Part shown: piece after piece, positions 5,104 through 5,183 of the stretch | Layout of the letters: every line of letters begins with the position of its first letter | Numbering within the stretch: the stretch's first letter is position 1 | Source of the DNA: Sulfurovum sp. | GTDB lineage: Bacteria; Campylobacterota; Campylobacteria; Campylobacterales; Sulfurovaceae | Direction: 5' to 3' | DNA: 5,183 nt | Assembly: GCA_030622375.1 (NCBI GenBank) | Contig: JAUXGC010000098.1 | Span: forward strand, 1-5,183 | Program-made: the position numbers and the translations under genes | Notes under the pieces: model-generated | Seen by the model: only the letters and a program-made list of their open reading frames with translations | The model's database searches: none | Told to the model about the DNA's origin: nothing

Positions 5104-5126
5104 GTGGCTCCGGATGCTGGAGCCAC
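5104..5126. repeat. Perfect 8-bp inverted repeat (hairpin) after the cytochrome gene
   Basis: GTGGCTCC (5104-5111) pairs fully with GGAGCCAC (5119-5126) around a 7-nt loop, in DNA that is otherwise AT-rich. It lies 29 bp after the cytochrome stop and could end transcription, but no T-run follows on either strand, so it is not a standard intrinsic terminator. It could also be an extragenic palindrome or part of the end of a mobile element starting near 5087 (GGGGTTGTTTGCATAAG). Confidence 0.6.
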
Positions 5127-5154
5127 AAAATGGGGTGCACTATATCGATGAATA

Positions 5155-5174
5155 ATATATATATATATATATAT
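5155..5174. repeat. AT dinucleotide tract, ten units
   Basis: Twenty bases of alternating A and T. Such tracts are prone to slippage and easy melting. With the edge of the window 9 bp away, I cannot say whether it lies before a gene. Nothing else is recognised between 5127 and 5183. Confidence 0.85.
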
Positions 5175-5183
5175 CTAAAATCT

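Noticed and set aside
5104..5126. Standard rho-independent terminator
   Set aside because: The stem is good but no T-run follows it on either strand, so I list it only as a hairpin.

Overview
The window looks like a piece of a low-GC bacterial chromosome, most likely a member of Campylobacterota (Sulfurovum/Sulfurimonas-like). I infer this from the AT-rich composition, the style of the two sugar epimerases, the ORF6N protein and the small CXXCH cytochrome. It is not proved by any marker gene.

Positions 1-3773, all on the minus strand, form one tightly packed surface-polysaccharide operon. In transcription order it reads: galE (UDP-glucose 4-epimerase), a UDP-glucuronate 4-epimerase-type enzyme, a 44-codon small ORF, an ORF6N-domain protein, two micro-ORFs of 32 and 31 codons, and an O-antigen/polysaccharide flippase that runs off the left edge. 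Every junction is an overlap or a gap of at most 1 bp. The two epimerases would supply UDP-Gal and UDP-GalA, and the flippase would export the lipid-linked repeat unit. Both epimerases appear to start with TTG.

The insert between the epimerases and the flippase (about 785-1680) is the odd part. The ORF6N gene lies between two direct copies of a 30-bp repeat (28/30 identical, 732 bp apart). Its conserved C-terminal tail is repeated, diverged, in the next micro-ORF. This looks like a small cassette, or the remains of a tandem duplication, inserted in a sugar operon without breaking the chain of coupled starts.

Positions 3774-3896 are a divergent promoter region with a TATAAT box for each direction. 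Rightward on the plus strand lie a 16-codon leader ORF with a good ribosome site, then a lipoprotein of unknown function that has no ribosome site of its own and starts at a TAATG overlap. Next is a membrane-anchored monoheme c-type cytochrome. The cytochrome has a five-histidine ladder (every fourth residue), and its order of elements suggests a permuted or doubly truncated cytochrome c fold. The right end (5075-5183) has no gene that I can see; it holds a perfect 8-bp-stem hairpin and a 20-bp AT dinucleotide tract.
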